This document shows positions 7,301-16,663 of a DNA stretch of 22,667 bases, in pieces (position 1 is the first letter of the stretch; every line of letters begins with the position of its first letter). Under the pieces are notes generated by a model. That model saw only the letters and a program-made list of their open reading frames with translations, made no database searches and had not been told where the DNA came from. The stretch lies in assembly GCA_010279815.1 (NCBI GenBank), contig QEOQ01000348.1, positions 446,308 to 468,974 of the forward strand, in the 5' to 3' direction. The position numbers and the translations under genes were made by a program. The stretch is from Brachionus plicatilis (taxonomy: Eukaryota > Rotifera > Eurotatoria > Ploima > Brachionidae).

Positions 7301-10300
7301 TTGGTAAAATTAAAAATTAACCATTGATTTGCTTGAATCATAAAAATTTTCTTATTTAACAAAATAATCTACATTTCATTTACAAATTTGTATCATTATT
7401 TTCTGTCTTACATTTTACTTTTTACATTTTTACATTTTTTAATTTTAGTACATGACCAGAATTGAGAAGTGGCGCAAAATGAAATAAATAAATAAATAAA
7501 TAAATAGAGATAAAAATTTCATGTTATTTATTGATTAACTAAAAAATGTTTAATAATATTTTAATTTAATTAATTTTTTTATTAAAAAAATTTATAGAAA
7601 ATTCTAGTTTAAATTTGAGTTAATTTTTTGACCAAATTTAGTGAATTTTGGTTGTTTATATGATTAGCTTATAATTAAATTTAGATGAAAAATATGCTCA
7701 ATTAATTATTAAATTTATCAGCTCAAAAAAAAATATTTTTAAAATCATTTGAGGCTTAAAATCAAAAAAAGCAATTTTTATTTAATTGACATATCCTCAG
7801 TTGAGTTGAATATGATCTTTCTTTTTCAAAATTAAATAAAACTATTAGAAAAAGTTATTTCAAAAGAAAAAAAAATTTAATGATTTGATGTAAAAATTTT
7901 TTTTCTTTTCAATTAAAATACATATGTATAATCTTTAGAATTCATTATGATCCCAAGTTGTCATTAACTTAATTTTTTTTTGATGACGATCTTGTAAACA
8001 ACAAAAATCATTCATGCTAATTAAATTATTATTATTATTTTTATTATTATTTATTTCATAAAATTACGCCTGTCTTGGCGATGTTTAAAAAAAATTAAAA
8101 TAAGAAGTTTAAATGACATTTGTTAACTAATTCTTGTTTCAAGTTACAAAAAAGATTATATATATATGTACAAAATAGTTTTAAAATAAATTACTAAAAT
8201 AAAATTTAGCTTTTTTTACAAAATAAACAGAATTTTTTCAAAACTTAATTACTTATTCAAAAAATATAGTTATTTAATTAATTAAAATTAACAAATTGAA
8301 GAAAAATGTAAAAAGCTATTTCTCTTTTTGGGTTAATAAAACAAAGAAGCATAAGTTTAAATTTTTTGTTAAATAAAATTTCTATCAAACATTTGCGCTT
8401 TTTTTAATCCAAAAAATCAAAGCAAAATTTACAATTTCTTAGTTTTATTCAGCTGTCAAATAAAATTTTTACATATTACTTTCTAGCATTATTTAAATTG
8501 AAAAATTAACAAGAATTATTTTGAATTAATTTTTTAAAAAATCAAACTAACTCACTTGCAAACACTGTTTTGATATGGTACTGAGATCATTTTTGGTCAT
8601 TTCCTCGGAGCGTTCCAAGTTGGCCACAGAATTTTTCAAGTTCTTGAAAAAAAAATCTCTTTAAAAAAAATTTAATTAAATTCAAAAGATGCCAATTTAC
8701 CTGACAGTCGAATTCCAGCTTTGAAACATAAGCACTTGTCCGACGTTTTTCACTCTTAAGTTGATCAAGTTCACTCTAGAACAATGAGTTTTTTGGACTA
8801 TAATTAATTTATTTTAATTATTAAAATACTTGAATTTGGCACAGTTTTTGCTCTAGCTCGGTTGATTTGGCCTCTTCGGTCTTCAATTTCTGATCAAGCC
8901 GACTATTTTCGATCATTAGCTCTTGATTCTTAAGCTCAATAGTGCGAACCGAATTCTGCGAGCCTGATATCTCTGTCTTTAGCGAGTAATTCTCGTTTTT
9001 CAAGTCCTCATAAGTGCTTTTTGTCTTATTAATCTTAACAATTAAGAAAATAAAAATTACAAAAAAATTCTTCCAAAATACTTCTGTTCCCTGAGTGCTC
9101 AATTTGTGTTCCAATGTTTTGTTCAGATCTCTCAGAATGTTGTATTCCTGGCCAATGTTTTCCAATTGAATGGTCAAATTTTTGGACGCCTCTCTCAGAT
9201 ATTCGTTTTGTTGACCCAGGGTTTCCACTTCGACGCGCGTCCTTTCCAAGTTTTTCTCCAATTTTTTCACTTTGTTCTTCCACAGTTTGATTGTTTCCTG
9301 AGCTTCTTGGCGCAGCTCGTCCCGCTTCTTCTCACTAATGCCCAGTTCATCCTCGTACAAACGCAGCTGGCTTATGTTCTGCGACTGTTCGTACACCAGC
9401 TCATTCATTTTTTGTACTGCCAAATCCAAATCGTTGCGCAAGCTGCTGTTCGATTTTTCCAGCTCGGAAATTTTTTCCGTCAAAGTCTTGTTGTCATGTT
9501 TGTATTCGAATTCCTGCAGGTCCCTGTCTTTCAGACTTTTCCTTAAGCCTTGTATTGTTTCGTTGAGCTTTTCTATTTCGCTCTTGTACATGTTGATCAC
9601 TGTAATGGTCTCGTTGGGTTCGGTGCTTTTTTGGGACGACTTTTCCAGCTTTTCGCGGAAACTCTCCAGCTCACGGCTAATGGTTTGATGAATCTGAAGC
9701 GGTATTGCCTTCGAGTCGATTGGATTTTGTTGGGCAGACTCGAATTTTTCCAGTTGTTCCTTTAATCTCAGCACTTGTTGACTAAGGCTATTTTTCGACT
9801 CTTCCAAGTCGGCTATTTTTTGCCTCGTCACTACCAATTCATTTTGAGCCTGAATTAAGAAAATTAATTTTTAAAATTAGAATTTTTTTTTTTTTTAAAT
9901 AAAAATACAAAATGAGCCCTTTTGTTTTTATTATTTACTCAAAAATATTGTTTGTTTAGGACTGGGTTGTTTTTTTTTAATTAGTCTTGTTACAAAAAAT
10001 TAAAGTTTTGATTGTTTACCTTTTGTTTTTCGTAATCAGTCTCGGAAAAGTTGGTCCGGGGAGTTTTGTGCAAGTCTTCTTTGACCAAATTAGCTGTAGT
10101 CTTTTTAAAATCTTCAATCACCGATTTAAGCTCATCATTCACTGATTTTTGCTCGTATTTCTTTTTGATCTTGTTATAGACTTTTTCAATCCGGTTTTCA
10201 AGTCTGTTCTCAAACTTAAATTTTTTTTAAAAAAATTTATTTTTTTTTTCAATCAAAATTTTGCGGCCTGTCTTTTCCAGGACCTAATGGTATTTTTTTT

Positions 10301-11271
10301 CCAATTTATTTATGAAGCAAAGCTTTGAAATAAAAAATGAATTGACAGTCTTGATTTCCCATTATAATTTTCTATTATATTTTATGTAATCTAGAACCTT
10401 TTCTATATTTTTTTTTATTCTTCAATTGAATGTCTATTGATTTTTGTTTTTATATTTAATCTATTAATAAATTTTTTTAATCAAAATATTTAGTAAAAAT
10501 AAGAAAATTTAAAAATTTTTGACAGAAAAAATTTTTCTATTAAAAAATTCCTTGAAATTGACTTTAAAATTATAAAATTAACTCAATTAATTTGTTTGAA
10601 TGATAAAAAATTCCTTTAATAATTTGAGTCTTAAATTTTAAAAATAATTGGTGATAATTTTCGTAAATTCTGACAAAAAATTTAAATTGTAATTCCTCAA
10701 TAAAAGATTTTAAATTTTGCTTTTAAAAAAAAAATTAAATCAAATTATTATTTTGGAAATTTTTTTTCTTATTCAAAAATGATAACAAAGTATATTTTTT
10801 TTTTTAGAAATAAAATTTTAAAAAAAATTAAATATTTTTACCGATGTTTCGGAACTATCCGAGCTTAGTTTTTTGGTGCGACAATTTTTTTTTGAGCAAA
10901 GAGTGTCACATTTGCACCGCAGGTCTTCGCTATTGAGTTGATCAGCCATTTTTTCCTGTTCAAAAGATATGTCTCGGACTTTTCGGTGTAAGTCGTGCAA
11001 GGACTCGTCCAAAGAGCACTTCATCGACTTAGAACGCTTATTATACTGCTTAATTCTAGATCTACATTCATACAAGTCATCATCATCACTCTACAATTAA
11101 GGGTCTAGACTTAATGCTCTTGAGCACCAAATTATTAAAACTTACTAAGCTAGAGCGGGCATCGTAGTCTTTAAAGTAGTCCTTGGGCTGCTTTTTGCCA
11201 CGGCGAAGACATGAGCGCCTTTTGAATGTGTGCAGGTCATCATCCATTCCGTTCAACTCGCGGTTAGTGTC
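4399..11271 (-). CDS. Long coiled-coil protein (>=939 aa), 14 exons, 5' end missing
   Basis: Exons (minus): 11271-11146, 11090-10842, 10214-10020, 9849-9082, 9033-8830, 8775-8701, 8642-8556, 5866-5807, 5750-5433, 5381-5247, 5188-4967, 4918-4796, 4740-4726, 4641-4399. Each coding exon length is a multiple of three and every junction is phase 0 with GT..AG ends, giving 939 codons before TGA. The N-terminal part is basic and has a short cysteine cluster (CKCDTLCSKKNC). From the third exon on, the protein is nearly continuous heptad coiled coil (e.g. IADLEESKNSLSQQVLRLKE), and it ends in a Ser-rich then Lys/Gln/Pro tail (SSSYSHYACKKQAQAKKQ). There are no membrane segments once introns are removed. 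This is the look of a centrosomal, ciliary or cytoskeletal scaffold; I cannot name the family. Upstream exons probably lie in the N gap. Poly(A) signal near 4340. Confidence 0.85.
4726..4740 (-). other. 15-nt microexon of the coiled-coil gene (DLDSE)
   Basis: TTTTTGAACAG precedes and GTAAAATTTC follows the 15 bases encoding DLDSE. Without it the flanking introns would be one ~154-nt intron; with it both are normal in size (55 and 84 nt) and the frame is kept. It could be an alternatively included microexon. Confidence 0.65.
6180..6660. repeat. Foldback element built of AAGTC/GACTT motifs
   Basis: The left arm holds several CAAGTC copies and the core 6246-6267; the right arm core 6593-6614 is its reverse complement with one mismatch. 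Flanking CAAGTCAAA-type motifs extend both arms. The ~320-bp loop is almost pure A/T. Exact ends and target duplication could not be fixed, so it is recorded as an inverted repeat, probably a decayed non-autonomous DNA element. Confidence 0.65.
6782..7149. mobile_element. MITE-like element, GGGTCT family, copy 1
   Basis: Terminal inverted repeats of about 49 bp start GGGTCTCCTTGG and end in the complementary AGGAGACCC, with few mismatches. The arms contain GATCA-rich palindromes, including a perfect 18-bp one, GTGATCAATATTGATCAC (6821-6838). The 368-bp element has no ORF. The 8-bp flanks (TAGCAACT / TAACAATC) match at 5 of 8 positions, compatible with an old 8-bp target duplication. It lies in the large intron of the coiled-coil gene. 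Confidence 0.75.
7451..7506 (+). mobile_element. Non-LTR retrotransposon 3' end with (AAAT)n tail
   Basis: ACATGACC... leads to AAGTGGCGCAAAATGAAATAAA and a simple AAAT tail (7482-7506). TGGCG[C/T]AA followed by TGAAATAAAT also occurs at the 3' ends at 8025-8091 (minus) and 19224-19343 (plus). The match here is looser, so this may be a different subfamily. Confidence 0.45.
8025..8091 (-). mobile_element. Non-LTR retrotransposon 3' end with (AAT)n tail, minus strand
   Basis: On the minus strand the sequence reads ACATCGCCAAGACAGGCGTA, then ATTTTATGAAATAAAT and a short AAT microsatellite. This closely matches the 3' end of the plus-strand element at 19224 (ACATCGCAAAGCCTGGCGTA), which also runs into a simple repeat. 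No coding part of this copy is recognisable, so it is a severely 5'-truncated insertion. Confidence 0.65.
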
Positions 11272-11401
11272 CTTTAATTAATAAAAATTCAGAGAACACT
11301 CCAAAAATACATTTTTTATAGTCATATGACAAAAGTGGTAAAAAAATTTATTAATATAAAAAATTATTTTATTTTTGATTTTTTTTTTTAAGGGCAGATA
11401 A

Positions 11402-11667
11402 NNNNNNNNNNNNNNNNNNNNNNNNNNNNNNNNNNNNNNNNNNNNNNNNNNNNNNNNNNNNNNNNNNNNNNNNNNNNNNNNNNNNNNNNNNNNNNNNNNN
11501 NNNNNNNNNNNNNNNNNNNNNNNNNNNNNNNNNNNNNNNNNNNNNNNNNNNNNNNNNNNNNNNNNNNNNNNNNNNNNNNNNNNNNNNNNNNNNNNNNNNN
11601 NNNNNNNNNNNNNNNNNNNNNNNNNNNNNNNNNNNNNNNNNNNNNNNNNNNNNNNNNNNNNNNNNNN
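11402..11667. other. Assembly gap (266 N)
   Basis: A run of N. It lies between the first visible exon of the coiled-coil gene (11271) and the stop of the next minus-strand gene (11760), and probably hides the 5' exon(s) and promoter of the coiled-coil gene. Confidence 1.
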
Positions 11668-11759
11668 ATTTCAAGATAAATATTAAATTTTTGTTAAAAG
11701 GGCTTCAATTATACAATTAAAAAAAAAAGGTCTCTTGAGTCTAATTGTGCCCATAAAGA

Positions 11760-12141
11760 TTAATTGAATAAAAGATTGGAGCGTGAAGTTGAGTAAGCAA
11801 TTAGCTGGGGCTTGGAGTTGCCGTAGACTGGAATGCTGAATCTGGGGTCTTGAAAGGTGCGAGTATGGTTATGGTAGACACCGGCACCCGCATGAACATA
11901 GCTCTTTTGCGGATTGATTAATGTAGTTGTTTTGTCGCTGAGTGGTTTTGGTTCTTTGAAGCTAAAATCCATGTGCCGAGTACGTTCGGCAATTCCTTCG
12001 AACGCTTTTGCCGGCTTCAGGGCGTAATTATTCTGAAACTCTTTACGAGCTTAGAAAAATTTGCTAGAGATTTTATTTTATACACCGTAAATAGCATTTA
12101 CCTTCGTTATGGAACATTACAGCGTCGTCTAGTTTTGGCAT
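11760..12141 (-). CDS. 109-aa protein of unknown family, two exons
   Basis: Exon 1 is 12141-12102 (ATG plus 13 codons, ends in phase 1). A 52-nt intron (donor GTAAAT, acceptor TTCTAAG) leads to exon 2, 12049-11760. An apparent ATG at 11972 is internal: the frame stays open upstream to the acceptor and joins cleanly to exon 1. The protein begins MPKLDDAVMFHNEARKEFQN, has no signal peptide, membrane segment or cysteine, and is rich in aromatic/proline/lysine segments such as FSFKEPKPLS, AGAGVYHNHTRTFQ and DPRFSIPVYGNSKPQ. Such short, Pro/Tyr-rich soluble proteins include many ciliary microtubule-inner proteins, but I cannot assign a family. Same strand as the coiled-coil gene downstream. The region is GC-richer than its surroundings, which supports real coding. 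Confidence 0.75.
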
Positions 12142-13344
12142 TTTTAATTTTGAATTGAGAAAAAAATTTCTGACAACTTATTTATTAAGAAAAATTTTAC
12201 CATGGAAATAATTTAATTTTTAAAATGAAAAAAAATTGTTTTAATCAAATGTTAAATTTTATTGATAGTTTAAATATTTATTATTTATTTCAATAGAACA
12301 CCATGAAGGCGCAGAAAAGTAAAAAAATTAAAAAAACTAGATAAATAATTTTTAAATAAAAACAAGTCTTAAAATTTAATTTTAAATAAAATTTTTATTG
12401 TATATTAATTCCTCTATTTTTTCTTTCTATTCAATTTAAAAAATAGATTCGATGGGCCCTGAAAACGGGATTGACATTTATTGAAATTTAATCAAGATAA
12501 ATGTTAACAAAAGTATTAAAATAAAATTTATAAACAAATTTTTATTTCAACAAAATTATTAGTTTTATTAATAGCAAGTTTTTTTTTACTAAATTTTATT
12601 TGAAAAATTGCATAGTTAATTTTAAAATTTGAATAGGGCTTTGAAAAAGTGTTGCAAAAAAATTCCCAGAAATAATTATAGAAAAAAAGATTTAAGCATT
12701 CAATTCAGACAAATTTAAAATATAATGTAGTTTATTAGCATTGGTTATGTTTACAGATTCGTGCTGATTTTAGCAATTGTCAGATAGGCCGATAATAGTG
12801 CTCATAGTTAATAGTATGTAATAAAATTGAACTAATAAAATTTTATGGTATTCTTTAATTTTTGTACGCTTGTGTGCTAAATCGGCACTTTCTAAAATCA
12901 AATGTTTAATAATGTATTTTGAATAAAATATTCGGCCAAGTTTTTTCTTTAAAGTTTAATTTTTTTGCTAAAATTAAGTCAAAAAGCTTATCTCAATTAT
13001 TTTGTTTCCAAGCGATTTAAATGGACTTAATTGGTTAGAGTGCAAGTTTTGTTTGAAAAGAAATCATACAAATATTTGAAATAAATTTAATTGAATTTTA
13101 TTTAAAAATTTAAATAAATTTAGAACATTTGAAACTAAATAATCAAAATAATTGAAGCAATGTTTGTCTTCTACTCAAGTACTTTAAGCTAACAAAAAAA
13201 ATAGTTACAAAAGTGAATATTTTTATTTTTTTTATTTATGAATGAATAGCATATATATTTTGGTAACATTTTTGGTAATCATTTAAAAATAATTATTTTT
13301 GCATATGTAAATGTTAAGTACTTTTTTGAACTGATTTTTGCCTA
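12142..13344. other. AT-rich non-coding region
   Basis: No gene seen. GTGCTGATTTTAGCA (from about 12763) and TGCTAAATCGGCAC (from about 12873) are imperfect inverted copies ~100 bp apart and may be the remains of a further foldback element. The first ~100 bp should contain the promoter of the gene starting at 12141. Confidence 0.4.
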
Positions 13345-16307
13345 ATGGCTTATTCAGAATTTGACGCTTCAGTGAATACCACCCGCAGTATTTTTCTTGC
13401 TAAATTACTGCTTCTTACTGTTTGTTTACATACTTCAATCCAATTTTTAATATTTTCTAATTTAAAAGAAAGAAACAGACCGAATAAAACTTGAAATATA
13501 AAATATTAATAAAGCAACTTTATTTAAAAAAGAAAAAATGTTTATTAAAAAATTAAATAAATTCTTTTTATTATGAATCCATTAATGTCCGTATTTTAGC
13601 AAAAAAAAATGATCTAAAAATTTAATTATTCTCTAAAGAATTCTGACAGAATAATTAATGAATTCGAGCTTAAAATATTTTTCATTAATGTAGTTTTAAT
13701 TATAGTTTTCTTTCGGTTATTTTTTTTTATGAATTTATAATTGCTAAACTCTTTAGATTGTCAAATAATTTGAATAATTTAATGTTCAAAACTAAATATA
13801 TTTTTTATTTTGGTTATCTTTCAGCATCAAAAAGTTATTTCAGAATACTAATATTGAGTTTTAATCATTTTCATAGATAATGTCAAATATTTTGAGTATT
13901 TATTTTTTTTCTTTAGATTAAAATCTAATAATTAAAAAATTAAAAATATGTTTGAAACCTATAAATTATTCGAGTAAAAAAAAAGAATAGAGTGGCTAAA
14001 TAGAAAATTCCAATTAGATTATAAATTACTCAAACATATATTTTTGGCTTACTTTTACCTTTAATTTTTTTAATTATACTTTTTACATCATCTTTAAGGC
14101 GTTCATTGCAAATAATAGCAGAAAATAAACTTAAATAGCAGAAAGATTAAATATTCTTTGTCTCAATCAACTTTATTTAAACAAAGAAAACATATAAATA
14201 TTCGCCCTGATCATAGAATACAATCGTTTCTTGCCGAAGAGCAAGAAGCTTTGAAAGTATTATTTACCTAGAAAAAAAAACGAATTTTCGAATTAATAAA
14301 TTTTGCCTAAACAAAAAGTATCATTAATAAACAAGAGTAAAAGTATTAAGTTGCTTACAAAAGGCACTTGAAGTCACTAACAATTTTAAGAATTTCAAAA
14401 AACTTTTTAAGCATAATTTTAGATTTAAAAAAAGTAAAATAAAAAAAAAACTTCTTGATTTTTTTATTAATATAATTTTGACCCCATGGCATGCTGGGAT
14501 TATCAAAGATCGCTCTTACTGTACCTATTAGTTTTAAAATAAAATAAAATTTCAAACTTTTGTCATTTAAGCGTTTTTTTTTAATTGAATAATAATAAAG
14601 ATATGTTAGTTTAATTTATCATTTTTTATTTTATTTCACATTTGTAAACTATCTATGAGGCGTGTTTCGCAAAAAAATAAATGATAACATTTTTCATTTA
14701 AATTTTTTCTCTGTTTGTTACGACTTTTAAAGAGTTTTAATGAACTAAATTAAAACAGTCATCATAAAAAACATGTTAAAAACTCTATTTTATTTTCAAA
14801 TATATAATGAGTTTAGTCAATAAAGTTCGGAGTAGATAGAAGAATTGTATTTTTATTTAATATCGACAATTTTTATGAATAAATTGACGTTTATATTTGA
14901 ATTAAAAAATAGAGTACTAAATAATAGAAATAAAACTTATATCTTTATGATTAATTGATATTTGTTTTGTTTACAAAGTCGATTTAAATGCTTTGATGCC
15001 AACATTAGCACTGCAGATGGATGGAATCTTTTTTTGAAAATTTCTTATAAATTTTTTTTTTATTAATCTGATCAAAAAAATAATGATTTATTTTTATATT
15101 TTTTCAAGTTTTGGCTTTTTCTTGGTCAATTTTCGGTAGATTCAATATAAACAATTCTAAAATTTAGACAAGTCGTGGTATTGATTGCATCTGGTAAGCT
15201 GTTGGAAAATTTTGGTGATTTAACATTTTACTCAATTTGGTCAGTCCGAAAATTAGTTCATCATTAGTCTTGATTTTCATTTTGACTTAGAATATTTTAA
15301 TATAACTAATTTTGTAATTTCCGAACAAATTTAATAAAAAATGAACAAATTAATTCAACCAAAAATAAATTTATTAAATCAAACAAAACATAATTAAAAT
15401 AAACAAAATATATATATTCAGAAAAAAATTAATTTATATTATTCTTTTATCTTTTTTATAGAAGAATCAAAAAATTTAACTTTATTTAATAAAAAATGAA
15501 GCTAATATAAAAATTTTTTGTTTTATTCAATTAATTTTATTTTTAGCTTTATTTGTTTAAAATAATATTAAATTGGTAGGGTTTTTTACAAAATTTGTTG
15601 GGTAAAATAATGAAAGCCTTTTTTATTTTTTTTTTAAGTGACAAATTGAAATTCTGTCAACGATTTTTCTAATTTGGATAAGGTTGTAATTAAATTCATA
15701 TTAATATAAAAAAAAACAATATAAAAAGAAAAAGAAATGTTCAAATTTTTTTTAAATTCAAGATGTTTTGGGTATTTATTGATCCAAATCTTTTGAAAAC
15801 GTGATAATTAAAATAATTTTGATCCTCAAATAATCTATCAAATTTAAATAATAATTATAGACTAATTATTAAAACGTGGCTGGGCATGGAGGAAAATAAC
15901 TTGCAGGAAGCAGATGCCAAGTATTTGAAAAACATGAAAATTTTTTAAATATAAAAATGTTAACATCTGTGCTGGAACCTGAAAACTGTTTTCTTTATCT
16001 TATGTTCTCAACTGGGGTTAAACCAGTAATTGCTAAATGTTGAGTTTCATCATTCTAAAATGAAAATTTTAATTTATGTTAGAAAAAATAAATAAAAGAA
16101 GAAAGTTAGAAATTTTAAATGTTTTTTAAATTTCTAAATAATTAAATTTAATTATTATTTTTTGATGATCAATTAACTTGATTATATTTAGAAAATTTCG
16201 TCTAAGCTACCCTTTATATTATTTTTGAAATTATATAATCTGAGGTAAACCTCAAACCGCTCAGAATGTTTCCAAGTGCTTCATTTCGGTCTAGCGATTT
16301 GACAAAA
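13345..16307. other. AT-rich region with short exon-like islands, strand unresolved
   Basis: Several GC-richer islands of 50-150 bp stand out from A/T runs. On the plus strand they read protein-like: 13345-13494 (ATG...TGA, 49 aa, MAYSEFDASVNTTRS...), 14200-14256 (IRPDHRIQSFLAEEQEALK, followed by GTATTA), ~14979-15030 after an acceptor-like TTTGTTTACAAAG, 15163-15262, 15871-15950 (MEENNLQEADAKYLKNM) and 15957-16043 (MLTSVLEPENCF...). Some islands are also open on the minus strand (NDELIFGLTKLSKMLNHQ at ~15160-15280; VRAIFDNPSMPWGQNY at ~14465-14515), so neither strand nor splicing can be settled. They could be exons of one small-exon gene or remnants of a dead one. Confidence 0.3.
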
Positions 16308-16315
16308 TAAAAATT

Positions 16316-16663
16316 GGGTCTAGTGGAAAATGTGAACAATTGTTCACAAAAAAATGTGACCATGAGTATCAAGTCCAAAATGTGAACATTTTGTTCACAT
16401 AATCTCTGATCACATATTTGGTGACCAAAATAAATAAATAAAAAAATTTATCTTTTTCTTTTATTTGCATTTAAAATTCAACTTTTATTCTAAAATTAAT
16501 GTTCACAAAAAATAAAAACTGGACTCGAAAATTTTTTTTATTTATCTATTTTGGTCACCAAATATATGACCAGAGATTATGTGAACAAAATGTTCACATT
16601 TTGGACTTGATACTCATGGTTACATTTTTTTGTGAACAATTGTTCACATTTTCCACTAGACCC
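16316..16663. mobile_element. MITE-like element, GGGTCT family, copy 2, intact ends and 8-bp TSD
   Basis: 348 bp with ~125-bp inverted arms that differ at only about four positions, starting GGGTCTAGTGG and ending CCACTAGACCC, with a ~100-bp A/T loop. An exact 8-bp target duplication TAAAAATT flanks it (16308-16315 and 16664-16671). Each arm carries the perfect palindrome TGTGAACAATTGTTCACA exactly 15 nt from the end (16331-16348, 16631-16648) and a second near-palindrome, TGTGAACATTTTGTTCACA. No ORF. The near-identical arms and perfect duplication imply recent insertion. An 8-bp duplication fits hAT-like or other 8-bp superfamilies; the GGGTCT end does not identify one. Confidence 0.9.

Larger units (their letters stand above)
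5867..8555 (-). other. Transposon-inflated 2.7-kb intron of the coiled-coil gene
   Basis: Donor GTGAGT at 8555 and acceptor ACAAG ending at 5867 bound a 2689-nt intron in a gene where most introns are 48-84 nt. It contains the AAGTC foldback (6180-6660), a GGGTCT element (6782-7149) and two non-LTR retrotransposon 3' ends on opposite strands (7451-7506, 8025-8091). No additional exon was recognised inside it. Confidence 0.8.

Noticed and set aside
8821..9837. Single 338-aa ORF as one continuous exon
   Set aside because: It reads through a GT..AG interval of 48 nt (9034-9081) and past the donor at 8829; the spliced reading continues smoothly as coiled coil on both sides.
11369..11674. 101-aa frame over the N run
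   Set aside because: Nearly all unknown residues; an artefact of the assembly gap.
11973..12158. 61-aa plus-strand frame
   Set aside because: Antisense to exons 1-2 of the 109-aa protein gene.
14324..14555. Two overlapping minus-strand frames of 60 and 66 aa
   Set aside because: Mostly A/T-run translation (K, F, I, L) with no consistent structure; only the small GC-richer island inside is noted, as an unresolved exon-like island.
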